A stretch of 64,000 nt of DNA, taken from IMG/VR virus record IMGVR_UViG_3300042465_008176, positions 1 to 64,000 of that record; one strand, written 5' to 3'. Below the pieces are notes generated by a model. That model was not told the DNA's origin and did not search any database. It saw only the letters and a program-made list of their open reading frames with translations. Each line of letters opens with the position of its first letter. The first letter of the stretch is position 1. This stretch comes from a virus. Shown here in pieces: positions 44,908-54,732 of this stretch. The position numbers were made by a program, and so were the translations under genes.

Positions 44908-46437
44908 ATGTCAAGCCTAAATCATTATAAAGAATACCTATCCGAAGCGCTATCCACCTCTGGTGTTAATAAAGCTGCATTCATTATTTCACGTTATCTT
45001 AAAAAGAAGACTGGTAAAGTTTTCTTCCGCTACCCAGGCCTAGAGCAATATCAAAATTCCAACGGTGTTGGTTTTGGATTACGTTTCTATGCAGTGCGTA
45101 AAGGACTTAGCGTACGTTTTAACTGGAAACAAAGTGGAGCTGCAGGATTAAATAACCTTGAGAGTATTGACTATTGGGATGGTATCTCATCTGCGCCATT
45201 TCACATTGAATTTGATCAAACTGTATCTCTTGTAAAAACACTTCCAGTGATTGCTGACATTATTAGCAGTGGCACACCATCACTAGGATCTATTAGCACT
45301 ATTGCTGATGGTGTACCGCTATATGAAAACGTATTGCATGAGGCAGCTGAATACGACTTTGATACAATCTTTGACGAAATTGTCGATATGATTGTTGACC
45401 CTTCTTTTAGCAAAGGTAAAGTTTGGAATGCATTTAAAAGTTCAGGCGTAAAGATTTTTGATGCGCTTGAAATGAAATACCCAGATCTTATTACCAAGCA
45501 AGGCACCAAGTATGTCTGGGCTGGCTCTAATAAAGATCTTAAAGCACTTAAGAGCGGCAAAGAAGAAATCTTGCAAAAGGTTGGTATTGTAACAGGTAAG
45601 ATTACCAAAGGTAGTTCAATAGAGCGCTATAAAGGAGATGCTCAAATTGACGAGCTTGAAAATCAACGTACACGCCTATCCTTTGAAGCGCAATTGCAAG
45701 ATCTTGAGCGCCTTGTTAAATTTACAGTAAACGGCGCATCCAATGCACTGTTTGTATCTGGTAAAGGCGGCGTAGGTAAAACACACACCACAGAAAAGAT
45801 TCTTGCCGACCTTGGATTGAGAGATGGTAACGGTTACTTCAAGAATACAGGTAGCGCAAGTGCTGCTGGACTATATAGCTTGTTGTTCCGTTATAAGAAT
45901 GAAGTTGTATTCTTCGATGATAGTGACGATGCATTGGGCGACCAAGAAGCACGTAACCTTCTTAAAGCGGCAACCGATACTAAGAAGGTACGTAAGCTCG
46001 TATGGAACAAGATGGGCAAAAACGTAGTTGATCCTGAAGGAGATCTTACAGACGAAGAAATTCTCGATAACGGTCAAATCCCACGTTACTTTGAATTTAC
46101 TGGTAAGATTATCTTTATCTCCAACTTGAGCTTGGATAAATTGGATCCAGATGGTGCGCTGCGTACACGCGCACTTATTATTAACATCGATCCAACCGAA
46201 ATGGAAATTTATGATTTCATGGAGAAGATTGTTGGCACCATTGAATTGGCTGACGGCATGAAACTGGACCAAAAATCAAGATTACATGTTGTTGAATTAC
46301 TTCGCAAAGGTAAGAGCAAGCAAAGCGCAAACCTTCGTAAGTTATCACGTGGATTGAATATGTCAGCAGGCGCGCTTGCAGCTGGTATTGAAATTCCAGA
46401 TAGCGAACTTGCGCGTATGATTGAAGATTACGCATAA
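44908..46437 (+). CDS. AAA+ ATPase, possible virion-associated leader
   Basis: 509 residues. Walker A VSGKGGVGKT (about 294), Walker B VVFFDDSDD, sensor-like IIFISNL, and an arginine-rich RTRALIINID, as in AAA ATPases of many large phages with unknown role. The N terminus HYKEYLSEAL resembles the capsid-targeting leaders of neighbouring genes, with LSE as a possible cleavage site; the family elsewhere is not known to be packaged, so this is weak. Confidence 0.75.
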   Translation: MSSLNHYKEYLSEALSTSGVNKAAFIISRYLKKKTGKVFFRYPGLEQYQNSNGVGFGLRFYAVRKGLSVRFNWKQSGAAGLNNLESIDYWDGISSAPFHIEFDQTVSLVKTLPVIADIISSGTPSLGSISTIADGVPLYENVLHEAAEYDFDTIFDEIVDMIVDPSFSKGKVWNAFKSSGVKIFDALEMKYPDLITKQGTKYVWAGSNKDLKALKSGKEEILQKVGIVTGKITKGSSIERYKGDAQIDELENQRTRLSFEAQLQDLERLVKFTVNGASNALFVSGKGGVGKTHTTEKILADLGLRDGNGYFKNTGSASAAGLYSLLFRYKNEVVFFDDSDDALGDQEARNLLKAATDTKKVRKLVWNKMGKNVVDPEGDLTDEEILDNGQIPRYFEFTGKIIFISNLSLDKLDPDGALRTRALIINIDPTEMEIYDFMEKIVGTIELADGMKLDQKSRLHVVELLRKGKSKQSANLRKLSRGLNMSAGALAAGIEIPDSELARMIEDYA

Positions 46438-46459
46438 GAGATTTTAAAAACCCAACTCA

Positions 46460-46497
46460 TTTTGGCGCTATCAGAAATGGTAGCGCCAAAATTGTTT
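46460..46497 (+). terminator. probable terminator
   Basis: TTTTGGCGCTA (46460) pairs with TAGCGCCAAAA (46481), ten-base loop; only a broken T tract (TTGTTT) follows. Confidence 0.6.
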
Positions 46498-46511
46498 ATA
46501 ATTAATATTGT

Positions 46512-46937
46512 ATGATAAGAGTACGTGTCTATGGATTAAAACACGATCCTGAATTGCGAACGACAGTAAAGAAAGCAATAACATTTGCTCTACAAGAATT
46601 GTTACCACGCAAGAGATGTCTATACCTTACCGTTAAGTGCGCAAACAACCTGTTAGAGAAGGAAGGCGCTTATGGATTATGCTATAGTACTACTGATATA
46701 CATACATATTATATTGACTTACATCTTGTGCAATGCGCAAAAGAGTTCTTACTTACGCTCTTTCATGAGTTGGTACACGTAAAACAATTTACTCTTAAAG
46801 AACTCGTCTATCATGGAGATTATGAACTATGGCATGGCGTACGTTATAAGAGTAAAGAATGCGAATATTCACGCCCGTGGGAAAAAGAAGCGCGGCGTAT
46901 GGAAGCCTTGCTATATAAGATGTTTATGAAATTATAA
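46512..46937 (+). CDS. zinc metalloprotease-like protein
   Basis: 141 residues. FHELVHVKQF is the HExxH zinc site, with a downstream WEKEARRMEA that could supply the third ligand, as in SprT-like and related small peptidases. Target unknown; SprT-type proteins in hosts act on DNA-bound proteins. Confidence 0.8.
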   Translation: MIRVRVYGLKHDPELRTTVKKAITFALQELLPRKRCLYLTVKCANNLLEKEGAYGLCYSTTDIHTYYIDLHLVQCAKEFLLTLFHELVHVKQFTLKELVYHGDYELWHGVRYKSKECEYSRPWEKEARRMEALLYKMFMKL

Positions 46938-46949
46938 ATATATATTACA

Positions 46950-48002
46950 ATGGGCAAATTGAATGAAGGCGATGTTATTGAAGGCATTTTTACAATTGCT
47001 CTAAGTTTGTACTTGGCATATGGAAAAGTCGATAAACAAAAACTCAATCAAATTCGCACTAAGATTGATACCTCTGTTTTTGCAAAAGGAAGATTTAAGT
47101 ATGATGTAGTGACCAATAATAAACGTCAGGTTGGAAAAAATATGCCTGACTTTATTAACGTTTCATTTGAAATGAGACTAAAACCAAAATCTATACAAGG
47201 TGCTTTTGGTAAAGATTATGATGTCTTGTATAGGTCATCAAAAGATATTGGAAACATTGATAGGAAGATAGATCAGCTCATAAAGGCAGTTCAAAATTCT
47301 GCATTTGTCCGTCGTGCCGATGCTGCCATAAATACATTCTTAAAAAATAAAACTGCAGATATCATAAACATTATTGTTATTGCTGATGGTATTGCTGGAG
47401 AATCCTCAGGCGGAAAAATCAAAGGAGATGTCACATTAACAATATATGCACAAACACGTAACGGAAATAAAAAGATAACATCTGGTGATATTCCGTTTTC
47501 GTTGAAGTCAGAATCGGTTACCGTATCAAGTCTTTCACCATACTTTGGTATGTTGGGCATTGCCGAAGCTCTTAATATAAAATGGGATGCAAAAGAAAAA
47601 TATGTTAGACTCGCAAAGTCGTTTGTTGGTCCTGTTGAGCAAAAAGCTAAATTTGCACTTATTAGAAGTATGTATGAAGACTTGAAAGACAAAATACTTC
47701 TTAATAGTAATAGCCCAAGTTTTACGCTCAATGCATTAAACTTTTTAGGCAAAAATATATTTGGTGATGATTTGGCAGATGTAATTGATATACAACGCGG
47801 TGCTGTAAAAGAAATCACGCAAGACTATTTTAACAAACTCAAAAAATCGGTTAAACTAATAGCACAAGTAAAAGGATCAAATTTGATTTTTCTCGACAAG
47901 AACACAAAAGCAGCAATTTTTCAAATAAGAACAAAATTGCGTGAAGAAGCAAATGAAGCTAAATTTTATCTAGAGGTTGGTTCTGGAATATACGCAAAAT
48001 AA
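46950..48002 (+). CDS. large hypothetical protein
   Basis: 350 residues, mixed alpha/beta, no recognised motif. The C-terminal FQIRTKLREEANEAKFYLEV is reminiscent of endings of phage proteins next to head-maturation genes and of some restriction-type proteins. Its position among putative packaged proteins is the only clue. Confidence 0.65.
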   Translation: MGKLNEGDVIEGIFTIALSLYLAYGKVDKQKLNQIRTKIDTSVFAKGRFKYDVVTNNKRQVGKNMPDFINVSFEMRLKPKSIQGAFGKDYDVLYRSSKDIGNIDRKIDQLIKAVQNSAFVRRADAAINTFLKNKTADIINIIVIADGIAGESSGGKIKGDVTLTIYAQTRNGNKKITSGDIPFSLKSESVTVSSLSPYFGMLGIAEALNIKWDAKEKYVRLAKSFVGPVEQKAKFALIRSMYEDLKDKILLNSNSPSFTLNALNFLGKNIFGDDLADVIDIQRGAVKEITQDYFNKLKKSVKLIAQVKGSNLIFLDKNTKAAIFQIRTKLREEANEAKFYLEVGSGIYAK

Positions 48003-48027
48003 ATATGATAGGATTTAAACAATACAT

Positions 48028-48495
48028 ATGAAAAGCTTTAAAAGATATTTAGATGAAGACTATTATACTGGTCTTGCAAAGAGCACACGCGCACGTCGGG
48101 CTGCACAATTTAATCGTCAAGCATCAAAGGACGATGACGATCCTTCGGCATACAAGCCTGCACCCGGTGACGCCTCAGCTGAAACAGTTCCTTCCAAATA
48201 TACCAAAGCGTATGCTGCAAAATATGGTAAAGAATCTGTAGATTTTGATCAATACCAAACGCTCGATGAAGAAGCGCAACTTGCTGGACTAAAGACTAAA
48301 TCTGAAAAAAGTGGAATTGCATATGGGATACTTAAACAAGTATTTGATCGAGGAATGGCTGCTTGGAAAACAGGGCATCGCCCGGGAGCAGGACAATTTC
48401 AATGGGCGTATGCACGCGTTAATAGTTTTATAGTTGGTGGTAAAACACGAACAACTGGTGATGCTGACTTATGGGCAAACCATAAGAAAGGTTAA
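48028..48495 (+). CDS. DUF5824 protein with capsid-targeting-like leader
   Basis: 155 residues. MKSFKRYLDEDYYTGLAK at the start, LDE a possible prohead-protease site; after a disordered stretch, residues 60-150 match DUF5824 (GLKTKSEKSGIAYGILKQVF, GHRPGAGQFQWAYARVNSFI). Function unknown; structural or encapsidated by leader and neighbourhood. Confidence 0.75.
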   Translation: MKSFKRYLDEDYYTGLAKSTRARRAAQFNRQASKDDDDPSAYKPAPGDASAETVPSKYTKAYAAKYGKESVDFDQYQTLDEEAQLAGLKTKSEKSGIAYGILKQVFDRGMAAWKTGHRPGAGQFQWAYARVNSFIVGGKTRTTGDADLWANHKKG

Positions 48496-48517
48496 GTATA
48501 TATAAATATACTATACG

Positions 48518-49006
48518 ATGAAAACACCACTAAGATTACGAGACCTAATGACTGTTGATCCAACAGACGGTTCATACGATTATGATCCGCTAGACCTAAT
48601 GATTAATGCATATCGCAAACGTAAGAAAGGTCCGTTCATGGCTGATGAAGGTGCTGAAACTGATGAAAGCACACCTGAACTTAAAGAAGTACTTACAGCT
48701 GCACAGCGTATGGCTAGACGCGCATCGTTTCGTCGCAACAAGTCTGCACTTAGGATTGGCCGTGCGCGCTCGTTGCGTCGCCGTGCAAGTAACGTAGTAT
48801 TAAAAGCACGTGCATTGCGTGCAGCTCGCGCCGAAATTACAAAGCGTCTAACTGGTGGAAAAAATAAAGGAGATCTTTCCTTTGGCGCACGTGCTGGTGT
48901 TGAAAAACAACTTGCACGTAAAAAGACCATCATTAAGAGTTTGGCAGCTCGCCTATTGCCGCAAGTTCGCGCAAAAGATGCAGCTCGCTTTCAGCGTAAA
49001 AAATAA
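48518..49006 (+). CDS. basic head-associated-like protein
   Basis: 162 residues. Acidic first 60, then strongly basic (AAQRMARRASFRRNKSALRI, RSLRRRASNVV). Similar MARRASFRRNKxKI sequences occur in proteins next to phage head genes in T4-like cyanophages; probably binds packaged DNA. Confidence 0.6.
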   Translation: MKTPLRLRDLMTVDPTDGSYDYDPLDLMINAYRKRKKGPFMADEGAETDESTPELKEVLTAAQRMARRASFRRNKSALRIGRARSLRRRASNVVLKARALRAARAEITKRLTGGKNKGDLSFGARAGVEKQLARKKTIIKSLAARLLPQVRAKDAARFQRKK

Positions 49007-49011
49007 TTATA

Positions 49012-49995
49012 ATGAAGAGCTTTAAAGGATACATTACTGAAAAGACGCGTGAACTTGTTGCGATATATGATTCGTTTAATCCACCAACAATACACGATGA
49101 AGCACTACTTAATGCTGCAAGTGTACACTCTAAAAAGAGCGCAACGCTTCGTGTATATTCATTTCAAACTGAAGGGTATGAAGAACACCCGTTAAACTAT
49201 GATGATAAAATACGGTATATGCGCAAGATGTTTCCACAATATGGCCGTAATATTATACGTGATTGTAATATTAAAGATGCCGTAGATGTTGCGGTATCAG
49301 CTTATAATGAGGGTTACACAAAGCTAACAATGTTAGTACGGACTGAACATATAGTTGAATTTAAACAACAGCTGCATGCATATAATGGTATACGCGGTGT
49401 GCATGGTTATTATAAATTTTCTGATGGTATACGAATAGTGCCAGCACCATCAGCGCTACATGAAAGTGTACAACGTAATGCGGCTGCTAATAATGACCTA
49501 AAGACATTTGCTGAAGGATGCCCTAAAACATTTGGGGAAGTTAAAGAGTTATTTAATGCAGTGCGCACTGGGATGGGCCTTAAGGAAAGCCATAGTTTTC
49601 GCAAGCATATACAATTCCAATCTTTAGGTGAAACACGTGAACGTTATATCTCTGGCGAGATATACAATATTGGCGAAAGAATCATTTCTAAAAAAGATGG
49701 GCTATCGTATACAATTAAAGAGCGTGGGCCTAACTATATAACATGCATTTCTGAAACTGGAGGTCATACTAAATTTTTTATACAGGATGTTATTTATGAA
49801 GAAAGCTGGGAAGATGGTTATGAGCGCCGTGTAGTGCGCACAACCGATCCTGAGCGTTTAAGTGCAGGTTATGATTGGCGCATCAAAGGTAAAGATGACG
49901 ATGCACGAACAATTAAATATTATAAAAAGAAACCAGACTTTGATGAATTTACTCGTCAAATGAAAAGAGTTGCAGGACATGAATTTGGAGCTTGA
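49012..49995 (+). CDS. nucleotidyltransferase-like protein with capsid-targeting-like leader
   Basis: 327 residues. MKSFKGYITEKTREL: ITE at 8-10 is a possible cleavage site. Residues 14-170 resemble a cytidylyltransferase-fold domain (AIYDSFNPPTIHDEALLNAA, LTMLVRTEHIVEF), as seen in T4-like cyanophages, but the HxGH motif is degenerate (TIHDE), so catalysis is doubtful. The C-terminal part is beta-rich and unrecognised. Confidence 0.7.
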   Translation: MKSFKGYITEKTRELVAIYDSFNPPTIHDEALLNAASVHSKKSATLRVYSFQTEGYEEHPLNYDDKIRYMRKMFPQYGRNIIRDCNIKDAVDVAVSAYNEGYTKLTMLVRTEHIVEFKQQLHAYNGIRGVHGYYKFSDGIRIVPAPSALHESVQRNAAANNDLKTFAEGCPKTFGEVKELFNAVRTGMGLKESHSFRKHIQFQSLGETRERYISGEIYNIGERIISKKDGLSYTIKERGPNYITCISETGGHTKFFIQDVIYEESWEDGYERRVVRTTDPERLSAGYDWRIKGKDDDARTIKYYKKKPDFDEFTRQMKRVAGHEFGA

Positions 49996-50980
49996 TGAAG
50001 AATATGGCGCAGGCTTTGAAGGTACACCTAGCCTATTATATAAATACATAAAGGACACCCCAGGGCAACGCATACAACAATTTAACACCGAGATGAAACA
50101 AAAAACATATCAAGAGTTTGAAGCTCAACACAAAAAGATGTATCCTTCACATACGACGGATCAAATAAAAGCTGCATACAAAAAATACAGCGAATATTTT
50201 GAAATGGAAGAAGCTTATGGTGAATCATGGGTTGTTTACAATAAGGACGCCAAAGCAAAAATCAAACCTTTCAAAACAAGAAAAGGTGCGTATGAATATG
50301 CTGCAAAAAATGGAGGAGTTGTATACAGTGGTGAATATTACCATGATCACCAAGATGACATTAATTCCGGTAAACTTGTAAAAGAAGAATCTTTACAAGA
50401 AGCTGTTCCAAAAATTGATGTTGAAGAACTGCTTGATGCAGCTGCTAAAATGCGAAAGGAAATGCCGGCATTGCGTAAAGGACAATCTATAATGATTACC
50501 TTATATAATATGAATCCAAAACTATATTCAATGGCAGTGGACAAAGCAGATGCATTTACGGTTGACGCAAAAATCCCAGATTTGATCAACTTCTTGGATC
50601 CAAAATATTATGCTGAATCCGCAAATCTCGATGAAGCTACTGGTACTCATTCTATGGGTACTGTAACCATCACAGCACCGGGAAATATATTGCATGGAAA
50701 AACAGCTAATATCTTTCACAAGTTTCCTGATGGGCGCATTAATGTTCAGCATAGAAAGAGCGACAAAAAAGGCGATGTTATTAATCTTACACTCAAAAAA
50801 GGAGAATATAAGTTAGATGAAGCCGTTGACTTAGAGACTGCACGTAAGATTAAAATTGTTGCACTTGCAACAGGTTCTTGCGACCTAGAACATATTCATG
50901 AATTTGTATCGCTCAATCCAAACATGGAGTCAATCGTAACACTTAAAGAAACTTATAATAAATATATTCAATCACTATGA
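49979..50980 (+). CDS. hypothetical protein, possibly virion-associated
   Basis: 333 residues from ATG 49979, overlapping the previous gene by 17 bases. Several acidic LDEA-, EEAYGES-type stretches separate small domains, a composition seen in processed head proteins. Central KGQSIMITLYNMNPKLYSMA and a beta segment (MGTVTITAPGNILHGKTANI). Not recognised. Confidence 0.6.
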   Translation: MNLELDEEYGAGFEGTPSLLYKYIKDTPGQRIQQFNTEMKQKTYQEFEAQHKKMYPSHTTDQIKAAYKKYSEYFEMEEAYGESWVVYNKDAKAKIKPFKTRKGAYEYAAKNGGVVYSGEYYHDHQDDINSGKLVKEESLQEAVPKIDVEELLDAAAKMRKEMPALRKGQSIMITLYNMNPKLYSMAVDKADAFTVDAKIPDLINFLDPKYYAESANLDEATGTHSMGTVTITAPGNILHGKTANIFHKFPDGRINVQHRKSDKKGDVINLTLKKGEYKLDEAVDLETARKIKIVALATGSCDLEHIHEFVSLNPNMESIVTLKETYNKYIQSL

Positions 50981-51747
50981 AGAAACTAAATGATATCCTA
51001 AACGAATCGGCATCTGAAGTCGAAATTAAATTACTTAAGAGCGTATTAAAGACTCTTGGATTTAAAGCAGCTAAACCTGGGAATAACACCTACTATACAA
51101 ATGTCGATAACATTATCGAATTGTATGGTCTTCCAATGAGAGCAGGCAAGTATGCTGACATCTTTGTTGCAGTTACCGATAATGCGTCCAAACCATATTC
51201 ATTGGTTGACATTGAAGGTACATTAAAATATGCAAAAGTTAACGATATTGTAAAGGAGTTACAAAAGCGCAGCAACAGCATTAAAGAGGGCGCAGAGGAA
51301 ACCGATCCTGTAGGTGAAGCATTGGCTTTACTTGATGAAATTACAGAAATGACTGAAGAGATTTATGATTGCATTTCAGATCAAGAAAATATTGATGACG
51401 ATATTGTAAAGGCTATCTCAAACATCTATGCAACGGTTGACGAATTATATACTGCTGTTGACGAGAAATACGATATTAATATTGATGATGGCGAATATGA
51501 ATATGGCGATGTCAAGATGACCAATGAAAGTGTTGACTATACCAAGTTTAAACAGCTTGCAGCTGTTGGTCTGGTAGATGAAACAAACATTCAACCTTTG
51601 GTTCTTGCTGTTAAGAATCTTGAAGATGGCAAAACTTTAACACCATCTCAAAAGGATCTAATCATGAATACATTCCTGTCACTTGTTGGAATAATTACAG
51701 GTGATTCATCATTGATTAATACTTTAAAACGTAATATCAAATCTTAA
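50977..51747 (+). CDS. hypothetical protein with possible cleavable leader
   Basis: 256 residues. MKKLNDILNESASEVEIK: LNE at 8-10 fits the (L/I)xE processing pattern. Residues 40-90 form an alpha/beta unit, followed by a long acidic helical region. Four-base overlap with the previous gene. Not recognised. Confidence 0.6.
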   Translation: MKKLNDILNESASEVEIKLLKSVLKTLGFKAAKPGNNTYYTNVDNIIELYGLPMRAGKYADIFVAVTDNASKPYSLVDIEGTLKYAKVNDIVKELQKRSNSIKEGAEETDPVGEALALLDEITEMTEEIYDCISDQENIDDDIVKAISNIYATVDELYTAVDEKYDINIDDGEYEYGDVKMTNESVDYTKFKQLAAVGLVDETNIQPLVLAVKNLEDGKTLTPSQKDLIMNTFLSLVGIITGDSSLINTLKRNIKS

Positions 51748-51825
51748 GGCGTATTTAAATTACGTTGTTGTATTATATTGAATCTATATTATTATACCAC
51801 ATAATTTTAAAATGTAAATAAAAAA

Positions 51826-53097
51826 ATGCCTACACAATACATATCAAGTACTAACACTCTAACGCGGCAAGGTGCACGTTACGAGGTAAATATGCTATCA
51901 GACCAAATTACACCAGGTGGCGCTCTTGTAGATGCATTTGGACGTTTACGTGTGTCTGAACCATTCACGCTATTTGAAAGCCAACATCGTTATACCGAAA
52001 ATGATAAATGGAGTACTGTAACTGCGTCTGGCGGAAGCACCACTCATGTCTCTGCGGAGAGTGCAATCAATATGTCAGTTACAACAACAACTGGCAGCAA
52101 GGTCATTCGCGAGTCAAAGCGGGTAATGCCATATCAACCTGGGAAAAGTTTGCTCATTATGTCAACCTTTGTTATGGCAACTCCAGTCACTGGGCTACGC
52201 CAAAGAGTTGGTTATTTTGGTAATGACAATGGAATATATTTAGAAAATGATGGCACTGGAAACTTCCTTGTGCTTCGCAGTCAAAGCTTAGGTACAACAA
52301 TTCGTGTACCTCAAAGCGAATGGATCGGCGATAAATTTAATGGATCTGGTTATTCAGACGTGACACTCGACGTTACAAAGTCTAATATTTTTTGGATTGA
52401 CATTGAATGGCTTGGTGTAGGCGACGTTCGTTGTGGATTTATTGTACACGGTAAACCTGTTGTCGCTCATGTATTTCATAATGATAATGTTCGCACCACG
52501 ACATACATGACAACTGCATGTCTGCCAATACGATATGAAATTGAAAATTTAGGATCTGCTAGTGGAACACTTAAACAAATATGCAGCACTGCTATTTCAG
52601 AGGGTGGCTATAACCCAGAATCAATTACATATTGTCAGGCATCGTCGGCATCAGTATTTGTCACACGGCAAACCAATGCGACAACTGCTGATCGAGGAAA
52701 ATTCTTTAATGCTGTATCAATTCGCTTATCATCGTCTAAGTTAGATGGTATAATTATTCCTACTGGTGTTTCTATTGTTATTGAACAAAATAAAAAATAT
52801 CAATGGGCTCTAATAAAAAATGCAACCTTTACAACATCTCCTACATGGACTGTTCACCCAGATTGCGTCACTACCGAATTTGCAATAAGTGATTCAATTA
52901 TGACTGGTGGAACCATAGTAAAATCCGGATTCCTTACAAATGCCAGCGAATCAGTAGAATTGGATAATTTGGGAAGTTTATTTTTACAATTAGGTCGAAC
53001 TCAAGCAGGTGTTTCTGATGTATACACATTAGCAATAGCTGCGGATGCAACCAATTCTACATTTAATGCACTGCTAAACTGGTATCAAATTATATGA
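51826..53097 (+). CDS. virion structural protein, fibre-like
   Basis: 423 residues. GALVDAFGRLRVSEPFTLFE and SQHRYTENDKW are the N-terminal hallmarks of a structural protein common in T4-like cyanophages and other marine myoviruses; the rest is beta-rich (jelly-roll-like) and Ser/Thr-rich. Probably part of a fibre or decoration; exact place in the virion unknown. It follows a 78-base gap after the previous gene. Confidence 0.75.
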   Translation: MPTQYISSTNTLTRQGARYEVNMLSDQITPGGALVDAFGRLRVSEPFTLFESQHRYTENDKWSTVTASGGSTTHVSAESAINMSVTTTTGSKVIRESKRVMPYQPGKSLLIMSTFVMATPVTGLRQRVGYFGNDNGIYLENDGTGNFLVLRSQSLGTTIRVPQSEWIGDKFNGSGYSDVTLDVTKSNIFWIDIEWLGVGDVRCGFIVHGKPVVAHVFHNDNVRTTTYMTTACLPIRYEIENLGSASGTLKQICSTAISEGGYNPESITYCQASSASVFVTRQTNATTADRGKFFNAVSIRLSSSKLDGIIIPTGVSIVIEQNKKYQWALIKNATFTTSPTWTVHPDCVTTEFAISDSIMTGGTIVKSGFLTNASESVELDNLGSLFLQLGRTQAGVSDVYTLAIAADATNSTFNALLNWYQII

Positions 53098-53408
53098 TGC
53101 GCTTTAAAGAATATATCTCCGAAGAGGCTGAATACGATGGGCGTAAGGTAACACTTAATGCGCCGTTTCGTAGCGACGACAATAAGCATAAATTTTATGT
53201 ATATGTTCGCAATGATAAAGGCAATGTAATCAAGCTTGGATTTGGTGATCCTAATATGGAAATTAAACGTGATGATCCTGCACGTCTTAAAAACTTCCGC
53301 GCACGTCATAGCTGCGATGATGCCCCAGGACCAAAATGGAAAGCACGCTATTGGAGCTGCAAGTTCTGGGAAAAAGGCAAATCGGTGACAGACCTACTGG
53401 CACAATAA
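53094..53408 (+). CDS. DUF5754-like protein with capsid-targeting-like leader
   Basis: 104 residues. MMRFKEYISEEAEYDGRK: ISE at about 8-10 a possible cleavage site. The remainder with GFGDPNMEIKRDDPARLKNF and ARYWSCKFWEKG is a conserved small phage domain (DUF5754-like). ATG 53097 is the alternative start. Confidence 0.75.
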   Translation: MMRFKEYISEEAEYDGRKVTLNAPFRSDDNKHKFYVYVRNDKGNVIKLGFGDPNMEIKRDDPARLKNFRARHSCDDAPGPKWKARYWSCKFWEKGKSVTDLLAQ

Positions 53409-53427
53409 GATTCATATAAATTATAAT

Positions 53428-53796
53428 ATGAATCTATTGACGGATTTGAATGATAAGAACTTTATGCTTTATGCAGCTAAGCATTATAATAATCCAAAGT
53501 GTTTGGACTTTGACGAATTTAGTGCTGACCTCGCACATTTAAAGTATGCACGTAAGTTACTAAGGCGATATACTGAAAAAGACATACTACAAGAGCGGCT
53601 CATACTTAATCACCTTATCATATTTTATAATATGTTTTATCCTGAAGCTGCAACACGCATGTGCTTTTATCGTATTGATGAAGAATGTTGGCCTGCACTA
53701 AAAACATTCCTACTCTACCTAAATTACATTCCAAAAGGAGAATATATAAATATACCTATTGATCTATTGATCGTAAAGAAATTACAAACACTCTAA
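53428..53796 (+). CDS. conserved T4-like phage protein
   Basis: 122 residues. The pattern FMLYAAKHYNNPKCLDFDEF, RLILNHLIIFYNMFYPEAAT and ALKTFLLYLNYIP is a well-conserved protein of T4-like phages, DUF7207-type, of unknown function. Helical. Confidence 0.75.
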   Translation: MNLLTDLNDKNFMLYAAKHYNNPKCLDFDEFSADLAHLKYARKLLRRYTEKDILQERLILNHLIIFYNMFYPEAATRMCFYRIDEECWPALKTFLLYLNYIPKGEYINIPIDLLIVKKLQTL

Positions 53797-53800
53797 ACTT

Positions 53801-54385
53801 ATGGGACTATTCACACGCGCCGCCGATACATTTTATGCATTTCGATTTCTTCGTTTGCTTACTACACCATGGCAAAAAATGGGTGCATATAAGTTGGGAT
53901 TGATAGATGCACAAGGTAATATATTACGCAAGGCTGAAACGAGTGAAGAGCGCAGTAAATATAATGTATTTCATAAGCTTGTATTTAATGTTAAGCGCTT
54001 ACTAAATAAGCTACCTTTTGGCAAAACAACAATTGCATCATACCTAGCTGCATTATATCTTATTAAAGAAAAGACAGGATTATCGGATGAAGCGCTATCA
54101 AAGGCGCTTTTAGAAGTTACTGGATTTGATATCAATACTGCGCCGTTAAATGAATCACGTTGGTACCTGACAGAAGATCAACATTTACGTGCAGGGCGCT
54201 ATACATTACGTCATGACGTTGCGCTGCCACTTACAGGCGAAGTCCTAGCTCTTAAAAAGTCACTGGTAACAATAAGTGAAAATGTTGCACCATGCGGAAC
54301 TATTTTTGGCGTACCTGTATATACAGCAACACACAATAAAACACATCAACGGATCCTAATTACTCAACATGATATTGTTCAATGA
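53801..54385 (+). CDS. conserved T4-like phage protein, head-related
   Basis: 194 residues. FLRLLTTPWQKMGAYKLGLI, VFHKLVFNVKRLLNKLPFGK and SYLAALYLIKE match a conserved protein found next to structural genes in T4-like cyanophages. Role unknown. Four-base overlap with the next gene. Confidence 0.7.
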   Translation: MGLFTRAADTFYAFRFLRLLTTPWQKMGAYKLGLIDAQGNILRKAETSEERSKYNVFHKLVFNVKRLLNKLPFGKTTIASYLAALYLIKEKTGLSDEALSKALLEVTGFDINTAPLNESRWYLTEDQHLRAGRYTLRHDVALPLTGEVLALKKSLVTISENVAPCGTIFGVPVYTATHNKTHQRILITQHDIVQ

Positions 54386-54675
54386 AAACTGAAGACACGA
54401 CAACCGCATCGGTAGCGATGCCACCATCAGATTACCCAAAGACAGGCGCTACATGGCGCTTGTTTAATGTACCATCTGAAATATTCCGACGCTTCGAAAC
54501 AGGTCGTAATAAGTTTGAGCGCTGGGGTAAATACCTAGACTTGGCTGATGACGAGCAACAGAGCTTGTATAATTACGCAAAGAAAAATCCAAAACATACC
54601 GTCATTTTGAGAGATTCAAATAATGGCGCATTGCGTAGCATACGCCGTCGGGCTATGAATGAAAATCGTAAATAA
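54382..54675 (+). CDS. hypothetical protein
   Basis: 97 residues, basic, helical C-terminal half (RRFETGRNKFERWGKYLDLA). Not recognised. Confidence 0.6.
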   Translation: MKTEDTTTASVAMPPSDYPKTGATWRLFNVPSEIFRRFETGRNKFERWGKYLDLADDEQQSLYNYAKKNPKHTVILRDSNNGALRSIRRRAMNENRK

Positions 54676-54680
54676 TCTTG

Positions 54681-54708
54681 TTTACATTTTACTTTATTAG
54701 TATATAAT
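54681..54708 (+). promoter_or_regulatory. sigma70-type promoter for nrd genes
   Basis: TTTACA at 54681, 16-base spacer, TATAAT at 54703; 24 bases before nrdB. Confidence 0.82.
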
Positions 54709-54732
54709 AATAGTATACACGCTTTACGATTT

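Noticed and set aside
45216-45608. Minus-strand ORFs inside the AAA+ ATPase and similar shadows elsewhere
   Set aside because: They lie entirely opposite well-supported genes, lack leaders and have no recognisable sequence.
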